Shown: positions 1 through 8,085 of the stretch, piece after piece | Layout of the letters: the number at the start of each line of letters is the position of its first letter | Numbering within the stretch: the stretch's first letter is position 1 | Position numbers and translations under genes: made by a program | NCBI RefSeq assembly: GCF_018130955.1 | Contig: NZ_JAFCJM010000021.1 | Coordinates: 43,507-107,506 of the forward strand | Direction: 5' to 3' | Origin: Bradyrhizobium liaoningense | GTDB lineage: Bacteria > Pseudomonadota > Alphaproteobacteria > Rhizobiales > Xanthobacteraceae | Length of the DNA stretch: 64,000 nucleotides | The notes under the pieces: model-generated | What the model saw: only the letters and a program-made list of their open reading frames with translations | Database searches by the model: none | What the model was told of the DNA's origin: nothing

Positions 1-254
1 GGCGTCATCACGGAGGCCGCGACATTGTCGAGGTCGGGAAAGTCGGTGCGCGGACTATTCACCCATTGGATCTTGCCCTGCTGCAGCTCCAGCGTCTTGG
101 CGGCGAGGTCGGCGATGGCGTCGGTCCGCGCATGCACGGCGCGGTCGGCGGTGATGAGGAAATAGGCCGAGATAGCTGCGAAGCAGAGCGCCGCTATGGC
201 TGCGACCCGCAGCGTCAAACAGACTTTCAGGTCGGACCTCGATCGGTTCCACAT
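1..254 (-). CDS. Sensor kinase-like membrane protein, N-terminal part (gene continues beyond the window)
   Basis: Reading the minus strand from an ATG at 252-254 gives an open frame to the window edge (about 84 residues). It begins MWNRSRSDLKVCLTL and continues into a hydrophobic segment (about residues 12-34, AIAALCFAAISAYFLI), then a periplasmic-looking stretch with TADRAVHARTDAIADLAAKTLELQQGK split over it. A short cytoplasmic N-terminus, one membrane helix and an extracytoplasmic helix with regular charge spacing is the usual beginning of a membrane histidine kinase. The kinase domains would lie outside the window, so the class is inferred from the N-terminus only. It is divergent from the secreted protein gene at 444. 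Confidence 0.6.
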   Translation of the reverse strand, partial: MWNRSRSDLKVCLTLRVAAIAALCFAAISAYFLITADRAVHARTDAIADLAAKTLELQQGKIQWVNSPRTDFPDLDNVAASVMT

Positions 255-443
255 CGCGGCGCACCTCGCAGGCTGCATGTACCGTCGCCATTTAACGGCA
301 GAAGTGAGATGGCGGAAAGCGCGGCCGGCTCGGGGAGGGCAATCTCGTGAAATTTTCCCGGCCTGCGCCGGGATAGCGGCGGCTGCGGACACGAGAGCGC
401 CCGGCATAGGTTTCCACCCCTGTCCCAGCCTGCGAGGCCCCTC

Positions 444-1325
444 ATGCGCCGCCTGATCCTGCCAGTCCTGATCCTGCTCGCCCTTATCCCGGGTGCCCGT
501 GCCCAAACCACCGCCCAGCCCGTCAGCGTTGCCGTCGACGATTTCAGCTTTACCGATACGTCGGCTGAGCCAGCGGACCAGACCGCGGCCCATGAAAAAC
601 GCCTCAAGGCGTTCATGGTCGCGCTGCGGCGGGACATCGCGGCCGACGGCCGCTACCAGCCCGTCCCGGCCATGCAGGCCGACGCACGGTTCAAGATCAT
701 CGGCGGCGTGCAGAAGACGAGCACGTTGGTGCAGTGGGCGAAGGCCGTGGTGATCGACGCCACGGCCAAAAAGATTGTGCTGGAACGGCTCTACACGTTT
801 CGCGGCGACACCGACGAGGCGTGGGATCACGCCGAGGCGTTCGTCTCTCGCGAGATTCGCGCGGCACTGGACAAGGCGCTCGCGCCTGCGCCGATCGCGC
901 TCGCGGTGTTCGACTTCGAGCTGGAGGATACCACGGCCGCGCCGTCGAGCGGGCTTGCCGCGTCAGACGCCGCATATCTGGCGGAAGCGACGGCGGGCGT
1001 GCGCGATCTCCTCGCACAGTCCGGCCGTTACCGCATGATCGATGTCGGTGGCGTCGGCGCGGAAGCCGCCAAGGCGCGCAAGCTGCGCGACTGCGGCGGC
1101 TGCGAGGCGGCGATCGCCCGCGAGCTCGGCGCGGATCAATCGCTGATCGGCGTGGTGCGGCGGGTCAGCCGCACCGAGTACACGATGGGATTCCAGGTCC
1201 GCGACGCGAAGACCGGCGCGGTGGTCTCGCGGGGCGACAGCGGGCTTCGGATGGGCGCCGACTACTCCTGGAAGCGCGGCGCCGTGCGGCTGGTCGGCGA
1301 CCAACTCGTCGAGGCGCAGCGCTAA
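444..1325 (+). CDS. Secreted DUF3280/DUF2380-type protein
   Basis: A 293-residue protein with a clear Sec signal peptide: MRR, a hydrophobic core (LILPVLILLALIPG) and a likely AxA cleavage site after ARA at about residue 20. The mature part has two similar halves. Each begins with a strand of the type VAVDDFSF or LAVFDFEL and goes on to a section about building a value from a degraded or parameter-like protein, as in DUF3280/DUF2380 families; a CGGC motif lies at about residues 215-218. The function of these families is not known; export to the periplasm is inferred. The gene stands alone, divergent from the kinase fragment at 1-254 and convergent with the idonate dehydrogenase gene. Confidence 0.75.
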   Translation: MRRLILPVLILLALIPGARAQTTAQPVSVAVDDFSFTDTSAEPADQTAAHEKRLKAFMVALRRDIAADGRYQPVPAMQADARFKIIGGVQKTSTLVQWAKAVVIDATAKKIVLERLYTFRGDTDEAWDHAEAFVSREIRAALDKALAPAPIALAVFDFELEDTTAAPSSGLAASDAAYLAEATAGVRDLLAQSGRYRMIDVGGVGAEAAKARKLRDCGGCEAAIARELGADQSLIGVVRRVSRTEYTMGFQVRDAKTGAVVSRGDSGLRMGADYSWKRGAVRLVGDQLVEAQR

Positions 1326-1353
1326 AGCCACGACCGTCCAAGCGTAGGCCGCG

Positions 1354-2385
1354 TCAGAACGTCAACTGCACCTTCATCGATTTCGACCGGTCGCTGGCGA
1401 GCTCGAAGGCGGCGACCGCGTTTTCGAACGGCATCACGGCCGTGATCACGGGCTTCACATCGATCAGGCCTTCGCCCATCAGGCGCAGCGCCAGCTCGAA
1501 CTCGGGATCGAAGCGGAAGGTGCCGCGCAGTTGCAGCTCTTTTGCGACGATCGAATTGATCGGCAGCGTCATCTCGCCGCCGAGGCCGAGCTGTACGATG
1601 GTCGCGCCCGGCCGCAACAGGTCGAGTGCGGTGCGCAGCGCGGCCTGGTTGCCGGAGGCCTCGAACAGCGTATCGAACACGCCCTTGCCGGCGCGCCAGG
1701 GATCGAGTGCTGCGGCGTTCGATGCGACGTTGATCGCATGGCTGGCGCCGAGTGTCTTTGCGAGCGCCAGCGGCGCATCCGCGACATCGGTCACCACGAT
1801 CTCGGCGGCGCCGCCGAAGCGTGACACCAGAATCATCAGCGCGCCGATCGGGCCGCAGCCGGTGATCAGCACGCGCTTGCCGAGCAGGGGACCGGCCTGT
1901 TTTCCCGCATGAAGACAGACCGCAAGCGGCTCGGCCACCGCGGCTTCGGCGAGTGACAGCCTCTCTGCGATCGGAATCGCCTGCGCAGCGTCTACGGTGA
2001 CGTATTGGCGAAAGCCTCCCTGCACATGGGGATTGCGCATCGCGCTGCCCATGAAACGCATGTCCAGGCACTGGTTGCGCATCCCTTCCTGGCAGTGCAG
2101 GCACTGGCCGCACGGCTTGCTCGGATTGACCGCGACGCGGGTGCCAGGCTTGAGATGCGCAACACCGTCGCCGACCGCGGCGACGACGCCTGCGATCTCA
2201 TGTCCCAGCGCCATCGGCTGCTGGATGCGGACGGTGCCAAAACCGCCATGGTGATAATAGTGCAGGTCGGAGCCGCAGATGCCGCCATTGGCGATCTTGA
2301 CGCGGACTTCGTTCGCGTCAGGTGCAGGGTCTGGAAAATTATCGATCCGAAGATCCTTCGGCGCGTGAATGACGACGGCACGCAT
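1354..2385 (-). CDS. idnD: L-idonate 5-dehydrogenase (zinc-dependent MDR alcohol dehydrogenase)
   Basis: The protein has 343 residues, starting MRAVVIHAPKDLRI. It should oxidise L-idonate to 5-keto-D-gluconate with NAD(P)+. Visible features are the catalytic-zinc region GGICGSDLHYYHHGGFG, the GHE of the active site, the structural-zinc cysteines in CGQCLHCQEGMRNQC, and a Rossmann nucleotide-binding motif GCGPIGAL at about residues 175-182. The open frame extends further upstream, but this ATG follows a short gap after the next gene and matches the family start. It lies 38 bp after the SDR gene at 2424-3191 and is probably cotranscribed with it. Other polyol dehydrogenases (sorbitol, threonine) share the fold; the partner SDR favours idonate. 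Confidence 0.85.
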   Translation of the reverse strand: MRAVVIHAPKDLRIDNFPDPAPDANEVRVKIANGGICGSDLHYYHHGGFGTVRIQQPMALGHEIAGVVAAVGDGVAHLKPGTRVAVNPSKPCGQCLHCQEGMRNQCLDMRFMGSAMRNPHVQGGFRQYVTVDAAQAIPIAERLSLAEAAVAEPLAVCLHAGKQAGPLLGKRVLITGCGPIGALMILVSRFGGAAEIVVTDVADAPLALAKTLGASHAINVASNAAALDPWRAGKGVFDTLFEASGNQAALRTALDLLRPGATIVQLGLGGEMTLPINSIVAKELQLRGTFRFDPEFELALRLMGEGLIDVKPVITAVMPFENAVAAFELASDRSKSMKVQLTF

Positions 2386-2423
2386 GGGCTTACTCCCTGA
2401 TAGTTGTTCGGGGCAGGGCGCGG

Positions 2424-3191
2424 CTACATCGCGGCCATCATGCCGCCGTCGACATAGATGATCTGGCCGTTGACATAGGTCGCGGCGTCCGAGGCGAGGA
2501 AGATCGCGGCGCCCACCAGTTCGTCCGGCTTGCCCCAGCGCTTGGAGGGGACCCGGCCCATCAGCCAGTTGTTGAACTCCGGATTGGACATCAGCGCCTC
2601 GTTCATGTCGGTCAGCATGTAGCCGGGACCGATCGCGTTGGCCTGAATCCCGTGCTGCGCCCATTCGACGGCCATCGAGCGGGTCAGGTTCTTGATGCCG
2701 CCCTTTGCCGCGGTGTAGGGGGCGATCGTCGGTCGCGCCAGCTCGCTGCCGAGCGAGCCGATATTGATGATCTTGCCGCGCTTGCGGGGGATCATCCGCT
2801 TGGCCGCCTCGCGCCCGATCACGAAAGCGCTGGTGAGGTTGGTCTCGATCACCAGGCGCCATTCCTCGGTCGTGAACTCGGCCAGCGGCTTGCGGCGCTG
2901 GATGCCGGCATTGTTGACGAGGATGTCGACTGCGATGCCCGCGCGATCGAAGTGCTCGAAGGCAGCAACGATCGCAGCCTCATCGGTCACGTTGAAGGGC
3001 GCACCCTCGGCCTCATGGCCGGCGCTCCGAAATTCGGCGACCGCCTTGTCGACGCCCTTGGGATCGACGCCGTTGATGATCAGCTTTGCGCCGGCTTTCG
3101 CCATGCCTTCGGCGATGGCACGGCCGAGGCCGCGCGAGGAGCCGGTCACGAGCGCGGTGCGGCCGGAGAGATCGAAGAGGGCGGTGCTCAT
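2424..3191 (-). CDS. idnO: Gluconate 5-dehydrogenase (SDR family)
   Basis: A 255-residue classical short-chain dehydrogenase. The cofactor motif TGSSRGLG lies at about residues 16-23, NNAG at about 90-93, and the catalytic tyrosine and lysine are in YTAAKGG at about 157-163. The sequence resembles Ga5DH/IdnO proteins, which interconvert 5-keto-D-gluconate and D-gluconate. With the adjacent idnD it would bring L-idonate to gluconate. Only 9 bp separate it from the dehydratase gene at 3201, so the order in the transcript is dehydratase, SDR, MDR. A 2-deoxygluconate 3-dehydrogenase activity (KduD-like) cannot be excluded from sequence. Confidence 0.85.
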   Translation of the reverse strand: MSTALFDLSGRTALVTGSSRGLGRAIAEGMAKAGAKLIINGVDPKGVDKAVAEFRSAGHEAEGAPFNVTDEAAIVAAFEHFDRAGIAVDILVNNAGIQRRKPLAEFTTEEWRLVIETNLTSAFVIGREAAKRMIPRKRGKIINIGSLGSELARPTIAPYTAAKGGIKNLTRSMAVEWAQHGIQANAIGPGYMLTDMNEALMSNPEFNNWLMGRVPSKRWGKPDELVGAAIFLASDAATYVNGQIIYVDGGMMAAM

Positions 3192-3200
3192 GTCGGGTCC

Positions 3201-4400
3201 TTATGCGTTGGTGCGGCGCACCGTGAGATCGCTGCGGTCGAACACCGCAGGGAGCAGATCGACGCCAAGCCCGGGACCTTCCATTGGATAGACGTAGCCG
3301 TCCCTGATCACGGGCATGGTGGTGACGAGCTCATTGTACCAGCCCTTGTAGAACGCGCGTACCGATTCCTGGATCAGTGTGTTCGGCTGGCTGAATGACA
3401 TGTGGATGGCGGCGATGAAGCCGACCGGGCCGATGCAATCATGCGGCGCGAAGGGCCGGTGATAGGTCTCGGCCATCGCCGCGATCTTGCGGCCCTCGGT
3501 GAGGCCGCCGGTCCAGCACAAATCGGCCATCACCACGTGCATCGCGTCGCGGTCCAGCATGTCCTTGTAGGGGAAGCGCGAGCCCAGCGTCTCGCTGGCG
3601 CAGACCCAGACGTCGGTCGAGCGCGCATATTCGGCGAGTGCCTGCGGCGAGTTCATGCGGATCGGATCCTCGTACCAGGTCGGCTTGTAGGGCTCGAGCG
3701 CACGCGCGATCTGCTTTGCGGTCGGCAGGTTCCAGAGCGAGTGGAGCTCGACCATGATCTCCATCCTGTCGCCGACGGCCTTGCGGATCTTTTCGAACGG
3801 CTCGATCGCCTGCTTCATCTGCGCGGCCGTGATGAACAGGCCCTTGTTCTCCTGGGCCGCCGGATCGAATGGCCAGATCTTCATCGCCGAGATGCCGCTC
3901 TCCAGAAGGCTTTCGGCGAGCGCGTCGGCGCGGGTCATGAAGGCGTCGAGGTCTTCGTACTGGCCCTGGGTAGCCCCGAGATTCCAGTTCGCGACCGGGC
4001 TGATATTGGTGGAGCGGACATATTTGGTGCCGGCGCAGGTGTTGTAGATGCGCTGCTTGTCGCGGCAGAGGCCGCCGAGCATCTGGTGCACCGGCTGGCC
4101 GCAGACCTTGCCGAACAGATCCCACAGCGCGATGTCGATCGCGGAGGCCGCGCGGTATTCGACGCCGGTGGAGGACTGCGCCATCGGCAGATTGAGCATG
4201 TCGCGGTGGATCGCCTCGATATGCAGGGGATTGCGGCCGATGAGGCGGCCGGCAAAGGTGTCGTGGATCTGCGCCTCGACGGCGCCCGCGCCATAGAAGG
4301 TCTCGCCGAGGCCGATGACGCCGGCATCGGTGTGCACGCGCACCCAGATGACGTTGGCGAATTCTTCGGTGCGCAGAGTCTCGATTGAGGTGATCTTCAC
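3201..4400 (-). CDS. Mandelate racemase/muconate lactonizing enzyme family sugar-acid dehydratase
   Basis: The protein has 399 residues if it starts at the GTG at 4398-4400, which has a GGGAGG ribosome-binding site nine bases upstream; the frame is open further but lacks family similarity there. It is an enolase-superfamily enzyme: N-terminal capping domain, then a barrel with the catalytic KIWPF lysine, metal ligands in VELHS, YEDP and CASETLG, and a His-Asp in APHDCIGP. Such enzymes abstract the alpha proton of sugar acids. The exact substrate is not readable; next to idnD and idnO, dehydration of gluconate to 2-keto-3-deoxygluconate is the most coherent inference. It is the first gene of the minus-strand operon, divergent from the GntR gene. 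Confidence 0.8.
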   Translation of the reverse strand: MKITSIETLRTEEFANVIWVRVHTDAGVIGLGETFYGAGAVEAQIHDTFAGRLIGRNPLHIEAIHRDMLNLPMAQSSTGVEYRAASAIDIALWDLFGKVCGQPVHQMLGGLCRDKQRIYNTCAGTKYVRSTNISPVANWNLGATQGQYEDLDAFMTRADALAESLLESGISAMKIWPFDPAAQENKGLFITAAQMKQAIEPFEKIRKAVGDRMEIMVELHSLWNLPTAKQIARALEPYKPTWYEDPIRMNSPQALAEYARSTDVWVCASETLGSRFPYKDMLDRDAMHVVMADLCWTGGLTEGRKIAAMAETYHRPFAPHDCIGPVGFIAAIHMSFSQPNTLIQESVRAFYKGWYNELVTTMPVIRDGYVYPMEGPGLGVDLLPAVFDRSDLTVRRTNA

Positions 4401-4496
4401 CGCGATATCCTCCCGGCCGCGTCGGCGGCGCTCTGTTGTTATTGGTTCCGAACGGCCACTTTGCGGGCCGCCGGGCAGGCGCATTCTTAACGCCAC

Positions 4497-4512
4497 TTGT
4501 AATATATCACAA
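4497..4512. promoter_or_regulatory. Candidate GntR operator
   Basis: The sequence TTGTAATATATCACAA is a 16-bp palindrome with only one mismatched pair (TTGT-A-ATAT-AT-C-ACAA). It sits in the 181-bp gap between the divergent dehydratase and GntR genes, 97 bp before the former and 70-85 bp before the latter. FadR-subfamily GntR proteins bind short palindromes of this size, so it is the likely operator for both directions. Binding is an inference. Confidence 0.55.
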
Positions 4513-4581
4513 CATGTTTTATGAAGGTCACAAATGAGGCGCCGCCCGGACAGGGACAAGCGGGCCGACAGGGAGGACGAC

Positions 4582-5343
4582 ATGGTGCGCCGCAAACGCG
4601 CGCTCGAGGTGGTGCAGCCCGACGGTGAGGGCAGGCCCAGCCGGCGCAATCGCGTCAATTTCTTCCAGCTTGCCTATCAGAAGATCGAGGACCTCCTCGT
4701 CAATTGCGAGCTCAAGCCCGGTCAGTTCCTGACCATGCTGGAGCTTCAGCATCTCACCGGCTTTGGCCGCACGCCGGTGCATCACGCAGTCAACACGCTC
4801 GCCGCCGATACGCTCATCACCATCCGCCCGCGCCACGGCTTGCAGATCGCGCCGATCGATCTCGCCCGCGAGCGCATGCTGCTGGGCCTGCGCCGTGATA
4901 TGGAACGCTTCGTTATCCGGCTCGCTGCCGATCGCGCCAGTCTTTCGCACCGGAACCAGGCGCTGCATATCGAGCGCCTGCTGAAGGAGCGGCGCGCGAG
5001 CCTCACGCTCGACGAGTTCAACCAGATCGACCGCCGCATCGACGCGCTGATCCTGGAGTCGGCCGGCGAGCCGTTCCTCGCGCATACGCTGCGGCCGCTG
5101 CACACGCTCTATCGCCGCATCGGCTTCATCCATCACCGCTGCATGCCGGGGCAGGGCGACCTGTCCGGTACCATCGACAGCCATCTCGCCATTCTCAACG
5201 CGGTCGCCAATCGCCGCGTCGACCGCGCGGTCAAGGCCAGCGACGCGCTGATCGACTTCATGGACTCGATGTTCGAGGGGATGGAGGCGGGGATCGATCC
5301 GCGCCTGCTCGACTGCAGCATCGAGCCGCTGCTCGGCGCCTGA
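4582..5343 (+). CDS. GntR family transcriptional regulator (FadR/FCD subfamily)
   Basis: A 253-residue regulator from the ATG at 4582, which has GGGAGG seven bases upstream. An in-frame ATG at 4534 would add 16 residues (MRRRPDRDKRADREDD) but has no ribosome-binding site. The N-terminal winged helix includes QLAYQKIEDLLVNCELKPGQ, the recognition region GFGRTPVHHAVNTLAAD and the wing IRPRHGLQI. The rest is a helical ligand-binding domain of the FCD type. It is divergent from the sugar-acid catabolic genes and followed 33 bp later by an MFS transporter, so it probably senses a sugar acid or its keto-deoxy product and controls both units. Confidence 0.85.
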   Translation: MVRRKRALEVVQPDGEGRPSRRNRVNFFQLAYQKIEDLLVNCELKPGQFLTMLELQHLTGFGRTPVHHAVNTLAADTLITIRPRHGLQIAPIDLARERMLLGLRRDMERFVIRLAADRASLSHRNQALHIERLLKERRASLTLDEFNQIDRRIDALILESAGEPFLAHTLRPLHTLYRRIGFIHHRCMPGQGDLSGTIDSHLAILNAVANRRVDRAVKASDALIDFMDSMFEGMEAGIDPRLLDCSIEPLLGA

Positions 5344-5376
5344 TCAACAAGCAACAAGGGACAGGGAGGAACGGGA

Positions 5377-6741
5377 ATGCAAACAATGGCCGTGCCGCAA
5401 CAGACCGCGATCGACAGCGCGGTGCGCTACCTCATCACCAACTACAGCCCGAAGGGCAACAAGGTCGGTTGGCTGATGATGGCCTCGATCCTGGTCGAGG
5501 CCTGGGATCTCTATTCCATCGCCTTCGTGCTGATCTTCATCCGCGAACAGTACAATCCCGATCCGCTGATGCTCGGCCTTGCCGCCGCCGGCACGCAAGG
5601 CGGCGCCTTGATCGGCGCGCTGATTGGTGGCTGGCTGTCCGACAAGATCGGCCGCCGCGTGATGTTCCTGGTGACGATGGTCCTGTTCATCATTCTGGCA
5701 CTGGCGCAGGCCTTCGTGCCCGGCGTCGGCTGGCTCGTCGTGATCCGATTCCTGCTCGGCATACCCTTGGGCAGCGACATCTCGACCGGCTACACCTACA
5801 TCATGGAATCCATGGCCAAGGGAGAGCGCGAGGTCATGGGCAATCGCTGGCAGTTCATGTTCGCGGTCGGCGAAGTCCTCACCGTCGGCGTCATCGTGCT
5901 GTTCCTGCTGGTCAACATCAACCACGAGACGCTGTGGCGGGTGACGCTCGGCCTCGGCGCGTTGCCGGCGCTGATCATCCTGGTGATGCGGCACGACGTG
6001 CCGGAGACTGCGGTGTGGCTGGTGCAGAAGGGGCGCTTCCGCGAAGCCAAGCAGGTGGCCCGCGAGATGTTCAACGACAATCTCGACATGCTGCCGAACC
6101 ATGACGTCGTGCTGCCGAAGGCCAATACGATGGCCTTCCTCGCCGACCTCAGGAAGGATCCGATCCGCTGGCGCGCCACGGTCTATGGCTGGATCGCCTG
6201 CTTCGCCCAGGCGAGCGAGTTCTCCACCTTCGCCTTCTACCTGCCAGTGCTGTTTGCGATGGTCGGCGTCTCCTCGGTGCTCGGCAACAACCTCGTGACC
6301 ATGGCGCTGTTCTCCTTCGCCGCGCTCTCTGGCTGGGTCGGGCCGCTGCTGACGCCGAAGATCGGCCATCGCGGCATCGCGATTGCGGGTTTTGCGATCG
6401 TGCTGGTGTCGCTGCTGGTCGCGGCCTTCGCGCTCTACACCGACAACAAGGTGCTGCTGCCGCTCGCCGCCGCCGGCATGCTGTGGGGTCACTACTGGGA
6501 CGCCTCGAACTGCATGACGATCCCGACCATGGTGGCCCGGCCGCAATATCGCGGCACGGCCAGCGGTTTTGCCTACATGTTCGTAAAACTGCCGGCGTTC
6601 TTGGCGATCTTCCTGTTCCCGTCGCTGTTCGCGGCGATCGGTCAGGCCAATGCGACGCTATTCGTCGCGATCTTCCCGCTGATCGGATTGCTGGCTGCGA
6701 TCTTCATCCTGCCCGAGGTTTACGGTTACGAGAACGACTAA
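5377..6741 (+). CDS. MFS transporter, probable sugar-acid permease
   Basis: A 454-residue major facilitator protein of the sugar/acid:H+ symporter type. The signature between helices 2 and 3 is present as GGWLSDKIGRRVMF, the helix 4-5 signature region reads RFLLGIPLGSD, and about twelve hydrophobic segments can be counted; the central loop contains the PETAVWLVQKGR motif typical of the sugar porter branch. A GGGAGG-like site (acagggaggaacggg) lies just before the start. Its place directly after the GntR gene suggests that it imports the substrate of the divergent idonate/gluconate genes. Substrate assignment is inferred from context. Confidence 0.85.
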   Translation: MQTMAVPQQTAIDSAVRYLITNYSPKGNKVGWLMMASILVEAWDLYSIAFVLIFIREQYNPDPLMLGLAAAGTQGGALIGALIGGWLSDKIGRRVMFLVTMVLFIILALAQAFVPGVGWLVVIRFLLGIPLGSDISTGYTYIMESMAKGEREVMGNRWQFMFAVGEVLTVGVIVLFLLVNINHETLWRVTLGLGALPALIILVMRHDVPETAVWLVQKGRFREAKQVAREMFNDNLDMLPNHDVVLPKANTMAFLADLRKDPIRWRATVYGWIACFAQASEFSTFAFYLPVLFAMVGVSSVLGNNLVTMALFSFAALSGWVGPLLTPKIGHRGIAIAGFAIVLVSLLVAAFALYTDNKVLLPLAAAGMLWGHYWDASNCMTIPTMVARPQYRGTASGFAYMFVKLPAFLAIFLFPSLFAAIGQANATLFVAIFPLIGLLAAIFILPEVYGYEND

Positions 6742-6748
6742 ATGGGAC

Positions 6749-8014
6749 CTACCTGATCGCGGCCGCGAGCGCCGCGATCAGGGCGGGCGGTGTCACCAGC
6801 ATGCCGAGCTTGAGGAACGGCCAGGCGCCGACCTCGATCTTCTCGCGGCGGAGCGCGACCAGCCACAGGATGGTCGCGAGCGAACCGGTGATCGAAAAGT
6901 TCGGTCCGAGATCGACGCCGATCAGGATCGCGCTGACGACCGATGCCGGCAGGTGATCGGCTGATACGATCGAGCCGGCGACGAGGCCGACCGGCAGATT
7001 GTTGGCAATGTTGGTGGCAACAGCCGTGGCGATGCCGACGCTCCAGGCGGCCTTTGGCACGGATTGGCTGACGGCCTCATGCAAGAGCCCGCTGAGATGG
7101 CCGATGACGCCGGTCTTCACCAGCGCTTCCACCATCACGAAGAGGCCGCCGACCAGTGGCAGCACGCTCCAGGAGACGTGCTTGAGGACCGGGATCGGTG
7201 ACTGCCGGCTGAGCAGCAGAACGAGCGCGGCCGTCACCACACCGCAGATGAAGGTCGGCAGGCCCAGTTGCTTGTCCAGCGCCGAAGCCGTGACCAGTAC
7301 GGCACCGATCGCGGCGATCCCGATTGCGGTCAGCTTGCCGCCGCGGGTGAGCTTCGGATGCGGCACTTTCTTCGCAATGGTCTCTTCCTTCAGCGCGCCG
7401 TGCTGGCTCAGGCGCAACGCCACATAGGTCAGGGTGATCGCGGCGACCGAGGGCAGGGCGAACTGGCGCAGCCATTCAGTCAGATGCGGCATGCGTGAAC
7501 CGAACACCACGAGGTTTGCCGGGTTGGAGATCGGCAGCACGAAGCTTGCGGCATTGGCAATGAAGGCGCAGACGAAGAGATAGGGCAGCGGCTTTGCACC
7601 CGCCGCACGCGTGGCGGCATAGACGGCCGGGGTCAGCACGATCGCGGTGGCATCGTTCGACAGGAGCACGGTGACCAGCGTGCCGACGATGTAGATCAGC
7701 AGGAACAGCCGCTGCGGCGAGCCGTGTGAATGCTCCACCGCAAGGGCTGCGAGGTAGTCGAACAGGCCCTCGAGCCGGGCAAGCTCGGCGATCAGCATCA
7801 TGCCGATCAGGAACAGATAGACGTCGACGCCCTTCTCGACGCCGGTGAGCGCCTCGCGCCATGTCAGGAAGCCGAACAGCACCAGCGCGACAGCGCCGAG
7901 CAGCGCCCAGATCGCCTCGGGCAGGCGAAAGGGCCGGATGATGACGGCTGCGGTGGCGGCTACGATGATACTCCAGGCCCAGAAGGCGTCAGATGGCACG
8001 GTCGGCAAACTCAA
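6749..8014 (-). CDS. ArsB/SLC13-like anion transporter
   Basis: A 421-residue polytopic membrane protein of the ArsB/NhaD/DASS (ion transporter) superfamily. Visible landmarks are the conserved loop LLSNDATAIVLTPAV in the first half and the matching NIANNLPVGLVAG in the second half, which form the two pseudo-symmetric re-entrant regions, plus LGPNFSITGSLATILW near the end, typical of ArsB. It may export arsenite, but no arsR or arsC gene is nearby, so a different anion is equally possible. It is convergent with the MFS gene, with only 7 bp between the stops. Confidence 0.75.
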   Translation of the reverse strand: MSLPTVPSDAFWAWSIIVAATAAVIIRPFRLPEAIWALLGAVALVLFGFLTWREALTGVEKGVDVYLFLIGMMLIAELARLEGLFDYLAALAVEHSHGSPQRLFLLIYIVGTLVTVLLSNDATAIVLTPAVYAATRAAGAKPLPYLFVCAFIANAASFVLPISNPANLVVFGSRMPHLTEWLRQFALPSVAAITLTYVALRLSQHGALKEETIAKKVPHPKLTRGGKLTAIGIAAIGAVLVTASALDKQLGLPTFICGVVTAALVLLLSRQSPIPVLKHVSWSVLPLVGGLFVMVEALVKTGVIGHLSGLLHEAVSQSVPKAAWSVGIATAVATNIANNLPVGLVAGSIVSADHLPASVVSAILIGVDLGPNFSITGSLATILWLVALRREKIEVGAWPFLKLGMLVTPPALIAALAAAIR

Positions 8015-8085
8015 TCCTCAATGCAGGTCCATTCCGCTGCGATAGCCGAACCGGCCGCGGTTGTCTTCCCCGGCCGCGAGCGCAA

